Shown piece by piece: positions 11,601 through 22,407 of a DNA stretch of 64,000 bases (its first letter is position 1; every line of letters starts with the position of its first letter). The DNA lies in the NCBI GenBank assembly GCA_030142905.1, contig JASJOG010000012.1:62001-126000 (forward strand). Direction: 5' to 3'. Below the pieces are notes generated by a model that saw only the letters and a list, made by a program, of their open reading frames with translations, ran no database searches and had not been told where the DNA came from. Made by a program: the position numbers and the translations under genes. This stretch comes from Heliopora coerulea (taxonomy: Eukaryota > Cnidaria > Anthozoa > Scleralcyonacea > Helioporidae).

Positions 11601-12366
11601 TACACCAGTAACTATACTCACGTATCTTTAAATACTTATTAACATACTGCTTTTTTCTTATGTCGTTATGTGTTTTTGACTTCCTGTGAGCGCTCTCATT
11701 CTCCATTTTTTACTGGCACATAACCTCTAAACTACGCACCAGTTTACTTCAATCTTGTCATAACGAGATGAATAGCTTAGTGAGGCAATGGGCGACTTAA
11801 CAGATAAGGACTTGGTGGTTGATTAGTACATCGACGAAAGTATGGGTAAAGGGCGTGCATTAATTGATGGATGGACGGGTGTTTGAATTGATGGATGGAT
11901 GGATGGATGTATGGATGGATGGACGGACAGACAAACGGCGGATGAATGGACAGATGGATGGACGGGCGGACGGACAGACGGACGGATGGAAGAATGGATG
12001 GATGGATGGATGGATGGATGGATGGATGGATGGATGGATGGATGGATGGATAGATGGATAGATGGATCGATGAGTGAAGTGATGGAAGAACAAACAGATA
12101 GGCTAAAGGGAGGATGGATAGACTGGACTAACGAACAGATGGATGGTGGAATAGAAAGATGATGAAATGGCCATGACCAGTTATTCAGAAATTTTTTAAA
12201 GCTTCTCACCACACAGTTTCATGTCGTAGAGTTTGTTCGTCTCAAGTGTGGCCCTACAGTGAAATTGAAGAATACCATAAACAGGATGAAACTCAGAAAG
12301 AGACTTTTCCATAAGAAGGCAGAATGGCTCCATGTACAGGCTGCTCTTTAGTCGCTTGTGAACCAC
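8610..12366 (-). CDS. Lipoxygenase-like gene, 3' exons only, copy A (open)
   Basis: Six exons, read on the minus strand: 12366-12210, 11428-11310, 10289-10183, 10076-9974, 9662-9447 and 8900-8610 (stop included). All have GT-AG borders and matching phases, giving 331 codons. They correspond to the C-terminal half of an animal lipoxygenase catalytic domain, with recognisable blocks [56 protein letters not shown] and [17 protein letters not shown]. Lipoxygenases are non-haem iron dioxygenases of polyunsaturated fatty acids. By alignment the HxxxxH pair is replaced (Lys and Ser at the ligand positions), the third His is kept, the Asn/His ligand is Thr, and the C-terminal Ile is Thr. No PLAT domain or earlier catalytic exon was found upstream, so this may be a truncated, non-catalytic relative or pseudogene. 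Confidence 0.8.
8985..9260. repeat. Degenerate pentanucleotide tract, copy A
   Basis: Loose repeats of CATAC/CCATA-like words in the last intron of the lipoxygenase-like gene, probably a decayed relative of the TATAG tract. Also at 26555-26830 and 42990-43263. Confidence 0.55.
9700..9905. repeat. Pyrimidine-rich intronic tract, copy A
   Basis: A C/T-rich stretch between the 9974-10076 and 9447-9662 exons. On the transcribed (minus) strand it is purine-rich. Also at 27270-27474 and 43704-43908. Confidence 0.6.
10440..10535. repeat. (AAT)n/(AAC)n tract, copy A
   Basis: Interrupted trinucleotide repeats in a lipoxygenase-like intron. Also at 28015-28105 and 44452-44540. Confidence 0.85.
10655..11205. 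repeat. (TATAG)n microsatellite, copy A
   Basis: About 0.5 kb of TATAG pentanucleotides with scattered CAGTA and other variants, between the 11310-11428 and 10183-10289 exons. The internal pattern differs in each copy, so slippage or conversion has occurred since duplication. Confidence 0.9.
11866..12160. repeat. (GGAT)n microsatellite, copy A
   Basis: GGAT repeats with GGAC variants in the intron before the first recognised lipoxygenase-like exon. Frames within it give meaningless MDGW repeats. Confidence 0.95.
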
Positions 12367-12433
12367 CTGGAACATCAACAAAAGCAGTCATTTTAAACAC
12401 GAATACGTCATACTTTATAGAATAAAACATAAG

Positions 12434-12701
12434 CCGAAAAACGACAGCTTGCTAGCTTGATATTCAAGTTATAAACAAGACAAGACAGAGGTGAAAGCGC
12501 AGTGATATTTCCACTCTATTTCAAAGTCACTGTCAAACCAACCGATAAGCAAACAAACTGTCATCTGAATATACGTGCCTAGTTGTTTGCTTATCACTTT
12601 GACAATGACTTGGAAATAGAGTCGCAATATCTCCACACCTTTCTCTCTGTCTTGTCTTGCTTCGAAATTGAATATCAAGCTAACAAGATGATATTTTTCG
12701 G
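12434..12701. mobile_element. Foldback element 1, copy A
   Basis: Two arms of roughly 120 bp are inverted copies of each other. They share GCTTGATATTCAA, ACAAGACAAGACAGAG, ACTCTATTTC and GATAAGCAAACAA, and are separated by a short centre near 12565-12580. The structure predicts a long hairpin typical of a foldback transposon or palindromic MITE. No coding potential. Confidence 0.75.
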
Positions 12702-13465
12702 TTTAGTTTCACTGTATGCTTTCTGAAATTGTGGGCTGGTCATGGTTTTTCGCCATACTTTATAATGTGGGAGAAAAACGATGGAAATAAAATGGTAATA
12801 AGCGAGATGCAGACCAGGTGGAGAAAAAGATAATATGAACTACACTTGGACGAACGTCAGCAACATGAGATAGGAGTAGGTCAACTAAAATTTGTTCCTT
12901 GGCTAGGGATACAAAGAAGAGGGAAAACGGAGCATAGACGAAGTGGGATAAGAAGAAAGTTAAAGTATTTCAATTGTTAAATACCAATAAGTAACGAGAT
13001 ATTCTTTAGGTCCCATTCACACGACTGTTTTTCCTGACGCATGAGATTTAGTCTCGGGAATCCTCAAGACGTATTGCAACATTCGCAAGCAAAGAGTAAG
13101 CCAGAATGGTGTTCTTATGATTTAATTGCATACACTAGGGTGACGAATCGTACGTGACAATCGTATCGTGTTGACTGGGCCTTAAAAATCCTAACTAAGA
13201 ATGATGGATGGACGTATAGCCCCAAGTTCCAGTTCTATATATGTACTTCTTAAACTCACTAGTAATTCATGAGTACATTAGTCAATCAGACGCGTTGAAT
13301 GGACCCACGTGAGCGAACTTGAAATACCGTGGAAGTACTGGGCAGAGGACTTGAACTGTTTTTTCCAGCCCTTGGACTGGAAATAATAGTTCCAGTCCTT
13401 GGACTTAAAATGTAATTTCACATAATCGGTTTATTCATCGATACACTCATTACTAATACACTAAT
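12702..13465. other. Non-coding stretch, copy A
   Basis: No missing 5' exon of the lipoxygenase-like gene or any other feature was found. Counterpart: 30476-31239. Confidence 0.4.
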
Positions 13466-13600
13466 TATTATTATTATTATTATTATTTAATATTATTTAA
13501 ACACGGTAGCCTTTCAAATAGTCTGCTTTCAAAGTGCCGTGTAACTGTCTACTTACACACATTAAGCTAATATATTACATACCTATATTAAAAACTATAT
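13466..13600 (-). mobile_element. LINE 3'-end remnant with (AAT)n tail, copy A
   Basis: The words GGTAGCCT..CAAATAGTCTG..TTTCAAAGTGCCGTG resemble those at 47404-47445, which lie just 3' of a LINE reverse-transcriptase fragment. On the minus strand the segment ends in an AT-rich trinucleotide tract. Probably a 5'-truncated LINE insertion. Confidence 0.45.
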
Positions 13601-13989
13601 GTAGCTTCATTGTGCCAATTCATTGTGCCAATTCATTGTGCCAATACACTAGTTAATTCTGAGAAGTCATTCAAAGGCCTCCAATTCGGACTAGACCAGG
13701 TTTTTAGGTTTTTGGTAATTTTGAGAAAGACAAGGAACTTGTGTCCATTACTTTGTTTTTCAATTTTTCAAATGAGAAAATTATTCAATATTTATTAAAA
13801 ACTGTTCATTAGCAAGTTGCTACTGTTCTTGTTTTCATTAACAATCCAAACTGTGCCTCATTAATAAGTTTAGCTAACTTTCAAAAATGAAGCTTCATTT
13901 AAGTTGTCAAGATTTTGCCTAGTGGTAGTTATGATGATTAAATTCAGATGGCCTTTCCCATTGATTTTCCAGGTGGAAAACTCTATCAT

Positions 13990-14291
13990 GATATAAAGAT
14001 CAGAGCCCAACTCAGAATTCTTAAATGTATCACCATAGCAAAAGAGGCAAGTTCCTGCCAACCCCTGCATAAACAGGGAAAATGGTCGTAAAATGACTGT
14101 TGTTGTTTGTGTTGTTGTATAGTAAAAGAGGCAAGTTGAAAAGTTTTCAAACATGTTTACCAACATTTCATTGCATTGATGTTGCATGCCATAATGATAT
14201 GTCAGTAAACATGTTTTAAAACTTTTTGACTTGCCTCTTTTACTATGGCAATACACTTAAGAATTCTGAGCTGGGCTCTGGTCTTTATATT
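13990..14291. mobile_element. Foldback element 2, copy A
   Basis: The outer arms share ATAAAGATCAGAGCCCA, CAGAATTCTTAA and AAAGAGGCAAG as inverted copies at both ends. An inner inverted pair around AAAGAGGCAAGTT and AAACATGTTT lies inside, giving nested hairpins. Non-coding. Confidence 0.7.
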
Positions 14292-15293
14292 CAGATGGTC
14301 TTTATTTAGAAAACATTATAACTACCTTGTTTAAGGCCCGTGTACTAAAAACAGTTGGTAATCGTAATGCCATTTGACATCAACTAAATTCTGTTGGTAA
14401 TATAAAATAAAACAAAAACCATGGAGAATCACCAGGTAGTGCAGGATGTGAGTGCAACACTGCCAACTGAATGCACTGTTGTTCTTTAACAGTCAATTGC
14501 CTTAAAATATTTTATTGCATTTGAACCACTAACTAACTGGACTATTTCCTTCATGGTTTGTTTTATTTTGTATTTTCTGAAGCTGTCATCTACTACACTA
14601 CTGTGTAATCTAAGGTTTTATAATGGAGCTGACTTATTTGATGAATAGTCATCAGTGTAACTTACAGGTACCATGATATTAGACTCTGTTCTTTTAACAT
14701 GAATGTTCCTTGTGCTAAAAATCTTCAGAAATTTTCATTTAAAACATGGAAGCACAGTATACTTCCCTGAGTGAATTCATCCAAAATTATCAACTCATTT
14801 TCATAGTTGGGTAATTCAGAAGCAAACAATTATACTTCCATTTGATGACTTTTAGCATTATAAATCAGCCCTATTTTTTAACCTGACATTTTAAACAATC
14901 TTGTTCTGGCACCTGGAGTTCATGTTAACTTGAAGAAATATTACTTTGTGTTCACTTGATCCAATTTGCAAAAGCTTCTGAATGCTTTGTTTCCATTTCC
15001 ACATCATTGTCCACTTTCACTGTGGTGGCTTCAGATGTTTCCAATTTTTTCTTTCAAGAGATTCTCGAGTATTCACAAGAACCTGCAATGGAATAAGCAA
15101 CATAAATGAGATTGTAAATAGTGAGATGGATCTACCATATTGTCCAACACAAAAAAGACAAAAAACTGTGCACACCACTGTATTTGCTATCTTATCCTTT
15201 AAAGGATGTATCATATACTTATATAATCATAGTATATATAGCTGTTAGGCCTTACAGTTTTTCTATCGTAGCACTTTCACTGTTTTGAGTTAA
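14292..15293. other. Non-coding stretch, copy A
   Basis: No gene is recognised. A 22-codon minus-strand segment at 15017-15082 with a plausible acceptor and a stop was considered and rejected as too short. Counterpart: 32055-33056. Confidence 0.4.
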
Positions 15294-15971
15294 CGGAAAG
15301 TCTTGAGAAATACCAACCTACCATAAAGCAAGGAAATCCTTTGTCGTGGAAACCACACAAATATCGTTCAAACTCCAGGATTTCGTCTTTATTTTAAGCA
15401 GGTTGTAGACATGAATTTGGCAAGGAAACCTAAACGAAGAAGAGCATAGTTGGTCAGAACGTTGAACACGTGTTGGATGGTTCACCCGTTCGTTACCGAC
15501 AAGACAACTTGCTTTGTTTGGCACAGTGTAGGACATATGAAGAACAAAAGCTCCCTTACCTTTAACTCCTTGGTTTTTCTATTATCCTGAATGTAAAGAC
15601 GAAAATTCAAGACATTAAATTTACAAGCAATAAAATGTCTTACAACATCCATCTTGCTTGTCCTTGCTTTCCTTCTCCTTAGTAGCAGATCTTGCAGCAG
15701 ACACGTTCAAATCAATTCAGTTCCCAAGAGAGTTAAAACAGTGAAAGGATTGGCTAAACCAGTTCACTGGCTAAACCTATTGGCCAAGGTTGTCGCAAGG
15801 TTCTTTAAAAAGTTATCCAATCACAACAAAACGCATTAAATCTCTTACTCTTAGGAATACGAATTTAAGAGGGAATAATTTATTCCGTGTTGTTAACGAA
15901 TTTTGCGTTTGCTGTCAACGAAATTTGATAAGCTTGAATGTTGAAAAATCGTTTAAAATTAAAGAAGCGCT

Positions 15972-16714
15972 TGGTTAGGATTTCGGCAATCGAGATACCA
16001 GGCGGAAAACGAAGTCTAGTGATAAAGATTATTGCCCAGCAAATAATTTTGAAGAAGCCCATAATCAAATACACATGTCAGGATACTTTGAAAGAAATTT
16101 AATGAGGAACTAACGTTTCGTCACTTTACAAGTAACATCATCAGAGTGTCTATTTACATGAAAATTTTCGGCTTAAATAACCTACACGATTACAAAAATA
16201 GAGGTGAGAGAAGGAGAGAATGATGAATGAGGTGTCATGACAGGGATTAAGGTGGAGGAGAAAAGAAAAGAAAAGAAAAGCAATTAGAATAACAAGAGAG
16301 GAAATGACCTTATATTTACGTTGAGAGAGGGATTTATTTTAGCAATCAGCAAACTTTCTCGAATGAGAGTGTCTAATTCCGAACGGCCACTAGCTAAAAC
16401 TGTGAAATCATCAAAAGAAATTGGGTGTCCAGTTTCTCTTTTATGTGTTAAAATGCTAGACAAAGACGATGGGTGAGAGATCTCATTTCCTGTGTGTGCC
16501 GAAATGCCCATGTGTTCACAGATCCTAGTGTGTAAGTTTCGGGTTGTTTCACCCACATACAACGCGGAGCAGCGTTGGCACGTAAATTTATAAATAACAT
16601 TGGATCTTAAACGAATAGGAATACGGTCTTTAAAACGAAAAATGTGTGAAAAACGGCAAACTGGTCGAAATATTACTCGGAGGTCAATGTGTGGGTGGGC
16701 CGAAGATATTAACC
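15972..16714 (-). mobile_element. Penelope-like element fragment, copy A only
   Basis: The segment is absent from copy B, where AAGAAGCGCT joins almost directly to AAGAACACCG at about 33735. It contains the 3' part of a Penelope-like element on the minus strand: a GIY-YIG endonuclease reading frame followed by a 3' region with a hammerhead-like core. Either it inserted into copy A after duplication, or it was deleted from copy B. Confidence 0.8.
16115..16144 (-). ncRNA. Hammerhead-ribozyme-like core in the Penelope-like 3' region
   Basis: On the minus strand CTGATGA is followed by GTTAC, a short loop, GTGAC and then GAAAC. GTTAC and GTGAC can pair over five positions (one G-U) as stem II. 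A two-base stem III (AC with GU) is possible just after. Penelope-like elements are known to carry minimal hammerhead ribozymes. A convincing stem I is not seen, so this may be a degenerate copy. Confidence 0.35.
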
Positions 16715-16742
16715 TTAAGAACACCGTTTTCTTGTTACACAT
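16284..16742 (-). CDS. GIY-YIG endonuclease domain of a Penelope-like retroelement (fragment)
   Basis: This frame matches the C-terminal domain of Penelope-like reverse transcriptases, which nicks target DNA for reverse transcription. Visible motifs are RLRSNVIYKFTCQRC (the GIY half, here VIY), ALYVGETTRNLHTRICEH (the YIG half, here YVG, with Arg and His) and LIRESLLIAKINPSLN, which carries the metal-binding Glu and the final Asn. The frame ends RSFPLLLF and a stop. The reverse transcriptase itself is missing: the first 9-10 codons lie in sequence also present in copy B, so the frame start is probably not natural. The domain looks intact but cannot work as a complete element. Confidence 0.8.
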   Translation of the reverse strand: MCNKKTVFLRLISSAHPHIDLRVIFRPVCRFSHIFRFKDRIPIRLRSNVIYKFTCQRCSALYVGETTRNLHTRICEHMGISAHTGNEISHPSSLSSILTHKRETGHPISFDDFTVLASGRSELDTLIRESLLIAKINPSLNVNIRSFPLLLF

Positions 16743-18449
16743 GAAAACAGTTTATGCATGAACGGTTGAGCAGGAGGGGCTGGGGGGTTAAACCCCGTAT
16801 ACCTACTCTACCCCACCACGTTTTCCTTGACAACTTTTCCCTGACAGGGAGCCTTGCTCATTTGAAAATGGCGACTTCTCAGAATTTTCCGAAAATGTTA
16901 CATTTTGGAATATTTTTCCGACGGCTGATTAACGGAATTTTCCTGGGAAATTCATCAGTTTGTAGACAAAGGTGTTTTGATTAATCCCATAAATTTACGT
17001 TGAAGATCGTTCGATCGTTTTGAAGAATAACTTAGTTAAATTTGCTCGAAAATATTAGACTGTGGAATATTTTTACAATGTAATATCGACAGAATTTTTC
17101 CTTGAAAACATATCATTTAATAGGGAGAAGTGTGTAGATTAATTCCATAAGTTTACGTTAAATTTCGTTGATTAGTTTGTCAGAATAATTTGGTTGAATT
17201 TGCTCGAAAATATTTACTTTAGAACATTTTTTCAACGTGATACTGGCATTTTTCGACCACATGTTATGGAAGGCAGAGGTTGGACTTTGATAATTTGACG
17301 TCTATGAACAAGATATGGCTAAATCACCTCCAAGTAATGGCTTTAATATGATCAAAGACCTGAATTATTGGTCTTACAGATAGTTTTATTTCCTTCGATA
17401 GTGTTAATTTAATACTTGCATGCAAAATAATTTTTTTTCTCTCTCTAAAAATAATCACTCAAAAATGACATATCCAATTACAGATAGTCTATTAGGCGAA
17501 AATCGTTTAATAATTAAGAAATAACTACTTTTAGTAGACTTAGAATAGTTAAGAAACTAAACGATTCTTGGAGAATATTAGACTAGCCTCTATCAGGAAC
17601 TATGATTGTTCCCAAATGTTCTTCAAGATTTTTCTTTCTTCCAGTTTGACGAATTACTCGAAGTTAGCATACACACGGAAATCATCCAGGTAAGCTGATA
17701 CAACTTCGTAGCAGAACTTGAACTGCGCCTAGTTATAAAAAAAAGGAGTGTTCTTCGTCTAATAAACAGAAGCAATGAGATTAATTATATTTCTATAGTT
17801 AAATAGGTAATAGCATGGTTTCCAGTGCAATTTGCGAAAAACACGCACGGGTGAGTTTTTCAAACACTATCAAGATAGCACGAGTCCAAAGAACAACTGC
17901 TTTTTTAGGTCTTTGAAAAACTCAGCAGTTCGTGTTGTTTTTGAATCCACTGCCCTCAGTCAGTCAGAATTAAATAGATATACGAGGGTTCAATTCTGGT
18001 GGATGACTGTCGGCTATTTCAATGCAAAAAATCCCAAATTATTCTTGAGCTGCTTGAGTCAAGAAGAATGATGCCACATAGGCAAATTGAGAACTTGAAG
18101 ATACCAGTAAGATATAGCAAGGAGTGAGGAAAAGGCACAAGAAAGATGGTGAGAAATGAAGACTTAAAAGAGCGAGGGCAACGAAAAAGAAGTAGGAAGA
18201 GCGAGGGTGAAGGAGAAAGGAAGAGGCAGAAGATAGGGGAGGAAAAATTTTTAAAAATTGTATTATCTCTTTTAATGACCTACTTAGCATTTTATTTTGG
18301 AGTGGAGAGTTCACTTTTTTAGGAGACTTCAACTTTGTTTTTTTTTTTCTCACGAATCGAGACTTTCTAAAATGTTTTTGGGTTGACACTTAGAATATTT
18401 TTCTCAGAAGTTGACACTTGGAATATTTTTGCACAGGCTGACACTTCAC

Positions 18450-18488
18450 AAGAATTGACATTTAGAATATTTCTAAATGTCAATTCTT
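18450..18488. repeat. 39-bp near-perfect palindrome, copy B
   Basis: Same palindrome as at 429-467. Confidence 0.75.
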
Positions 18489-18714
18489 TATATTTTTTTT
18501 TTACACTTTTTGACAGGTATAATATATTTTGCACATGAAATATACCCACACTAATTGATATTTACAATATGTTTACATATGTTGACACTGTATTTCTACA
18601 CATACAAAACTGGAATGTTACGCAGGTGGTGTTGAACTACCTGTGAAAAGCTAGACGGGTTAAGTTACTCCCGAAAATCCGTTTAAGCTTTTCACATATA
18701 CTTCCACACATTTC

Positions 18715-18969
18715 AACGGCCGTTTTCATACTACAGACGTTCAATTCGTCTCGTATAAAGACGAGGAAAGACGAACTGAACGTCCAGACGATCTAAATGA
18801 ATTAGTGCGTCTAAGTAAACGAACTAAATCATTCAGGTCGTCTAGATGTTTGGTTCGTCTTTGCTCGTCTTTATACGAGGCGAATTAAATCAGACAAGAT
18901 AAAAATCTTCGCCTTAAGTTGTTCAGACGGATTAAACAGATTAGACGGATTAGTGCAAAAACGGCCAGT
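18715..18969. mobile_element. Palindromic MITE, copy B
   Basis: Same element and position in the unit as 693-947, duplicated with its host segment. Confidence 0.6.
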
Positions 18970-19452
18970 ACCAAGTATCTACACATGTTAGCGTAACAAT
19001 GTCGGAGGTGGCTATTGCAGTTTCTTCGAAAGTAAAGAAGCGAAAACCCGATCCCCAGAAAACATAAAATATTATGGTGGAGAATGAAAATGAATATCAT
19101 GGTTGGTAAACCTGTTGTCGGTGATACAAAGTCCGAACATCTCACCTTGCGGAGAAGTCTCAGAAAATGAACAACTCTATCCTAGCTCTGAGAAATTGAA
19201 CGTCAATTTCATCACCGAGTAACATTATAAGATGGATACTTCATGCTTCGGAGATAATATTTCAGTTCACTTGTTTACAGGTTGGATAGAGCTGTTCATT
19301 TCCTGAAACTTATCTACCATAGAGACGTTGATAAACTCGTTCATATGATAAGAGTGACTTTCAACATATCTTCATCTATTTGCCATTCAACCAGATTTAA
19401 TTGAAAATGAGAACGAACACCTCTATTTATACTTCTGAAAATCATTTTCCTT

Positions 19453-19506
19453 CATCAATCGATCAATCAACTAATCAATCAATCAATCAATCAATCGATC
19501 GATCAT
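19453..19506. repeat. (ATCA)n microsatellite, copy B
   Basis: Counterpart of 1431-1484. Confidence 0.9.
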
Positions 19507-20103
19507 CTATTCATACAGGCAATACATAGGAACACAAGATTGGTTCAAACGCATCAAAAAATAAACAAAGAGGAAATGAATGTTTAATCAGTGTCTGTAA
19601 ATGTGATACAGAACTGCTTAATAAAACATCGGTTGTGTAGCACATTTCCAGATATTTTATTACTCAGCTCTTGATCAAAATTGCAGACACTGTTGCTGCC
19701 TTCTGCATCGCAATTTTCACTGTAAAACTGATTTCTCTTTACTTTTTCAATCGCTTAGAAACTTTTAATAGTATTCCAAAGATGACTTAACTCATTTTTC
19801 AGAAGAAGTCTACAAAATTTGACTCTATTCTGGATCTAGAAATGAGCAGATTAAGTTACGCCTTGTGGCGGTATACCCTGATAAAGAATGGCCACGCACT
19901 TTGTAAAGAGTAATTAACGGCCAATGAATGCGCGTATTTTTAAAAATGGTCTTGTAATTTATTTTCAAAAGCAGCAGGGATGATTTTCAGTGCGTGGAAA
20001 AAAATTAAGTTACTGTATTTTATTATAATCGGGCGACTGATTGTACATGCTAGAAGTATTAACGAAAAATGTTGAGGTCAAAATGCTCTTATTGGGGTTA
20101 AGT

Positions 20104-20104
20104 C

Positions 20105-20144
<40 letters not shown>
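20104..20144. repeat. (AAT)n microsatellite, copy B
   Basis: Shorter counterpart of 2083-2154. Confidence 0.95.
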
Positions 20145-20145
<1 letters not shown>

Positions 20146-20648
20146 GCTGTCCTTCGTTGCCAAAGATGACTGTCTTGTGTTTGAGTTGAGGCCTATCCCA
20201 ATTCTCGAAACAAGACGCCTTGCACAGTTCCAAAGGCAGTTGGTGTTGTGCCTCCACCAGACTGCCTCTTTGGTTCTCAACGCCTGATACAATGTGGTGC
20301 ACAGGAGTGCAACGAACATTGTTGACGAGGAGATCGCCCCGCAGTAGCAACTCACTTGCTGGTTGATGCCATCCGTTGGCCTCAGTTGAGGCTCCTCCGC
20401 AATCCATCTGGTGTTCATGCCATTGGTTCTAGGATGAGCTCTTCTGCCGCTTGCACCACCAGACATACTGCTGCCGATGTCTGGACCTGTATCCCCAGGT
20501 AGAGAGGCACGAGGGTACTATCACTTGCCCAAAGTGAACCCTCAGACTAGTGGAGGGAATGAGTCGTCTTACTTCTCCATTCTAGACCGACTCTAAGCAA
20601 GGTCTAGCCACTGCCCAAGGGCTTAAGTCTAGTTCGTAGATAAACTGG
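20145..20648 (-). mobile_element. Unidentified retroposon-like segment, copy B
   Basis: Counterpart of 2155-2660. Confidence 0.35.
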
Positions 20649-21035
20649 AGTCAAACTGAAACGTCACTGTCGTTACAGTAACCACTAAAATGACCATTCT
20701 ATGCAATAGTCCTTCATGACAAGGTTTTGTAACCTACGACATTCAGTTTTATTCTCCACCACAACATCATGCACGTTTTTTGGGTTTAAGTTACACATTC
20801 AATAACGAAACGTGAAGACTAAAACTACAAAACTTTAAGAAGAGATAAACTGTGGAAGAACGCACCGCTGCACCTCAACAGAAGACAGCGTCACAGCATA
20901 TCTGGGAACAAACTGGGACTACAATGGAGTTTACATAATAAGAGACGATAAACATCGACCCAGATAATACACCTTTAGTAGTTTATTACCAGAAAATATA
21001 TTCTCATTAATGCAAAAATGCATATTAATATTGCA

Positions 21036-22390
21036 GAGTCAGCAAAAAATATTCTGCTGAGTCAGCAAAAAATATTCTGCTGAGTCAGCAAAAAATATTC
21101 TGCTGAGTCAGCAAAAAATGATTCTGCTGAGTCAGCAAAAAATGATTCTGCTGAGTCAGCAAAAAATGATTCTGCTGAGTCAGCAAAAAATGATTCTGCT
21201 CAGTCAGCAAAAAATGATTCTGCTCAGTCAGCAAGAAATGATTCTGCTGAGTCAGCAAGAAATGATTCTGCTGAGTCAGCAAGAAATGATTCTGCTGAGT
21301 CAGCAAGAAATGATTCTGCTGAGTCAGCAAAAAATGATTCTGCTGAGTCAGCAAAAAATGATTCTGCTGAGTCAGCAAAAAATGATTCTGCTGAGTCAGC
21401 AAAAAATGATTCTGCTGAGTCAGCAAAAAATGATTCTGCTGAGTCAGCAAAAAATGATTCTGCTGAGTCAGCAAAAAATGATTCTGCTGAGTCAGCAAAA
21501 AATGATTCTGCTGAGTCAGCAAAAAATGATTCTGCTGAGTCAGCAAAAAATGATTCTGCTGAGTCAGCAAAAAATGATTCTGCTGAGTCAGCAAAAAATG
21601 ATTCTGCTGAGTCAGCAAAAAATGATTCTGCTGAGTCAGCAAAAAATGATTCTGCTGAGTCAGCAAAAAATGATTCTGCTGAGTCAGCAAAAAATGATTC
21701 TGCTGAGTCAGCAAAAAATGATTCTGCTGAGTCAGCAAAAAATGATTCTGCTGAGTCAGCAAAAAATGATTCTGCTGAGTCAGCAAAAAATGATTCTGCT
21801 GAGTCAGCAAAAAATGATTCTGCTGAGTCAGCAAAAAATGATTCTGCTGAGTCAGCAAAAAATGATTCTGCTGAGTCAGCAAAAAATGATTCTGCTGAGT
21901 CAGCAAAAAATGATTCTGCTGAGTCAGCAAAAAATGATTCTGCTGAGTCAGCAAAAAATGATTCTGCTGAGTCAGCAAAAAATGATTCTGCTGAGTCAGC
22001 AAAAAATGATTCTGCTGAGTCAGCAAAAAATGATTCTGCTGAGTCAGCAAAAAATGATTCTGCTGAGTCAGCAAAAAATGATTCTGCTGAGTCAGCAAAA
22101 AATGATTCTGCTGAGTCAGCAAAAAATGATTCTGCTGAGTCAGCAAAAAATGATTCTGCTGAGTCAGCAAAAAATGATTCTGCTGAGTCAGCAAAAAATG
22201 ATTCTGCTGAGTCAGCAAAAAATGATTCTGCTGAGTCAGCAAAAAATGATTCTGCTGAGTCAGCAAAAAATGATACTGCTGAGTCAGCAAAAAATGATAC
22301 TGCTGAGTCAGCAAAAAATGATTCTGCTGAGTCAGCAAAAAATGATTCTGCTGAGTCAGAAAAAAATGATACTGCTGAGTCTGCAAAACA
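21036..22390. repeat. 24-bp T-MARE minisatellite, copy B (56 units)
   Basis: Same unit as in copy A. The first three units are 23 bp because a G is missing (AAAAAATATTC). Two units have CTCAGTCAGC in place of CTGAGTCAGC, which breaks the perfect palindrome, and four adjacent units carry the GCAAGAAATG variant seen three times in copy A. Confidence 0.97.
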
Positions 22391-22407
22391 AAATGCTTAT
22401 TCAACGA

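Larger units (their letters stand above)
1..18020. repeat. Tandem segmental duplication, copy A
   Basis: The sequence at position 1 recurs at 18021 and 35042, and the order of all elements between these points repeats with scattered single-base changes. Copy A is about 1 kb longer than copy B, mainly because it has 13 more units of the 24-bp minisatellite, a 743-bp Penelope-like insertion at 15972-16714 and a duplicated array flank at 4936-5136. The true left border lies outside the window, so the phase chosen here is arbitrary. Confidence 0.93.
15294..18380. repeat. Internal repeat S1 at the A/B junction
   Basis: Parent form of S2, crossing the arbitrary A/B boundary. It includes the Penelope-like insertion at 15972-16714. 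The stretch 16720-17690 shows no coding region, only AT-rich sequence and an imperfect hairpin near 17500-17566. No gene is recognised in S1. Confidence 0.75.

Noticed and set aside
15017..15082. Minus-strand 22-codon segment (VLVNTRESLERKNWKHLKPP..) with a good acceptor and a stop, possibly a terminal exon.
   Set aside because: No upstream exon or known protein could be linked to it.
15654..15839. A plus-strand frame in S1 and S2 with a cationic, helix-like tail (KRVKTVKGLAKPVHWLNLLA..), reminiscent of a secreted basic peptide.
   Set aside because: It has no ATG and the upstream frame differs between S1 and S2. No family is recognised, so chance openness is more likely.
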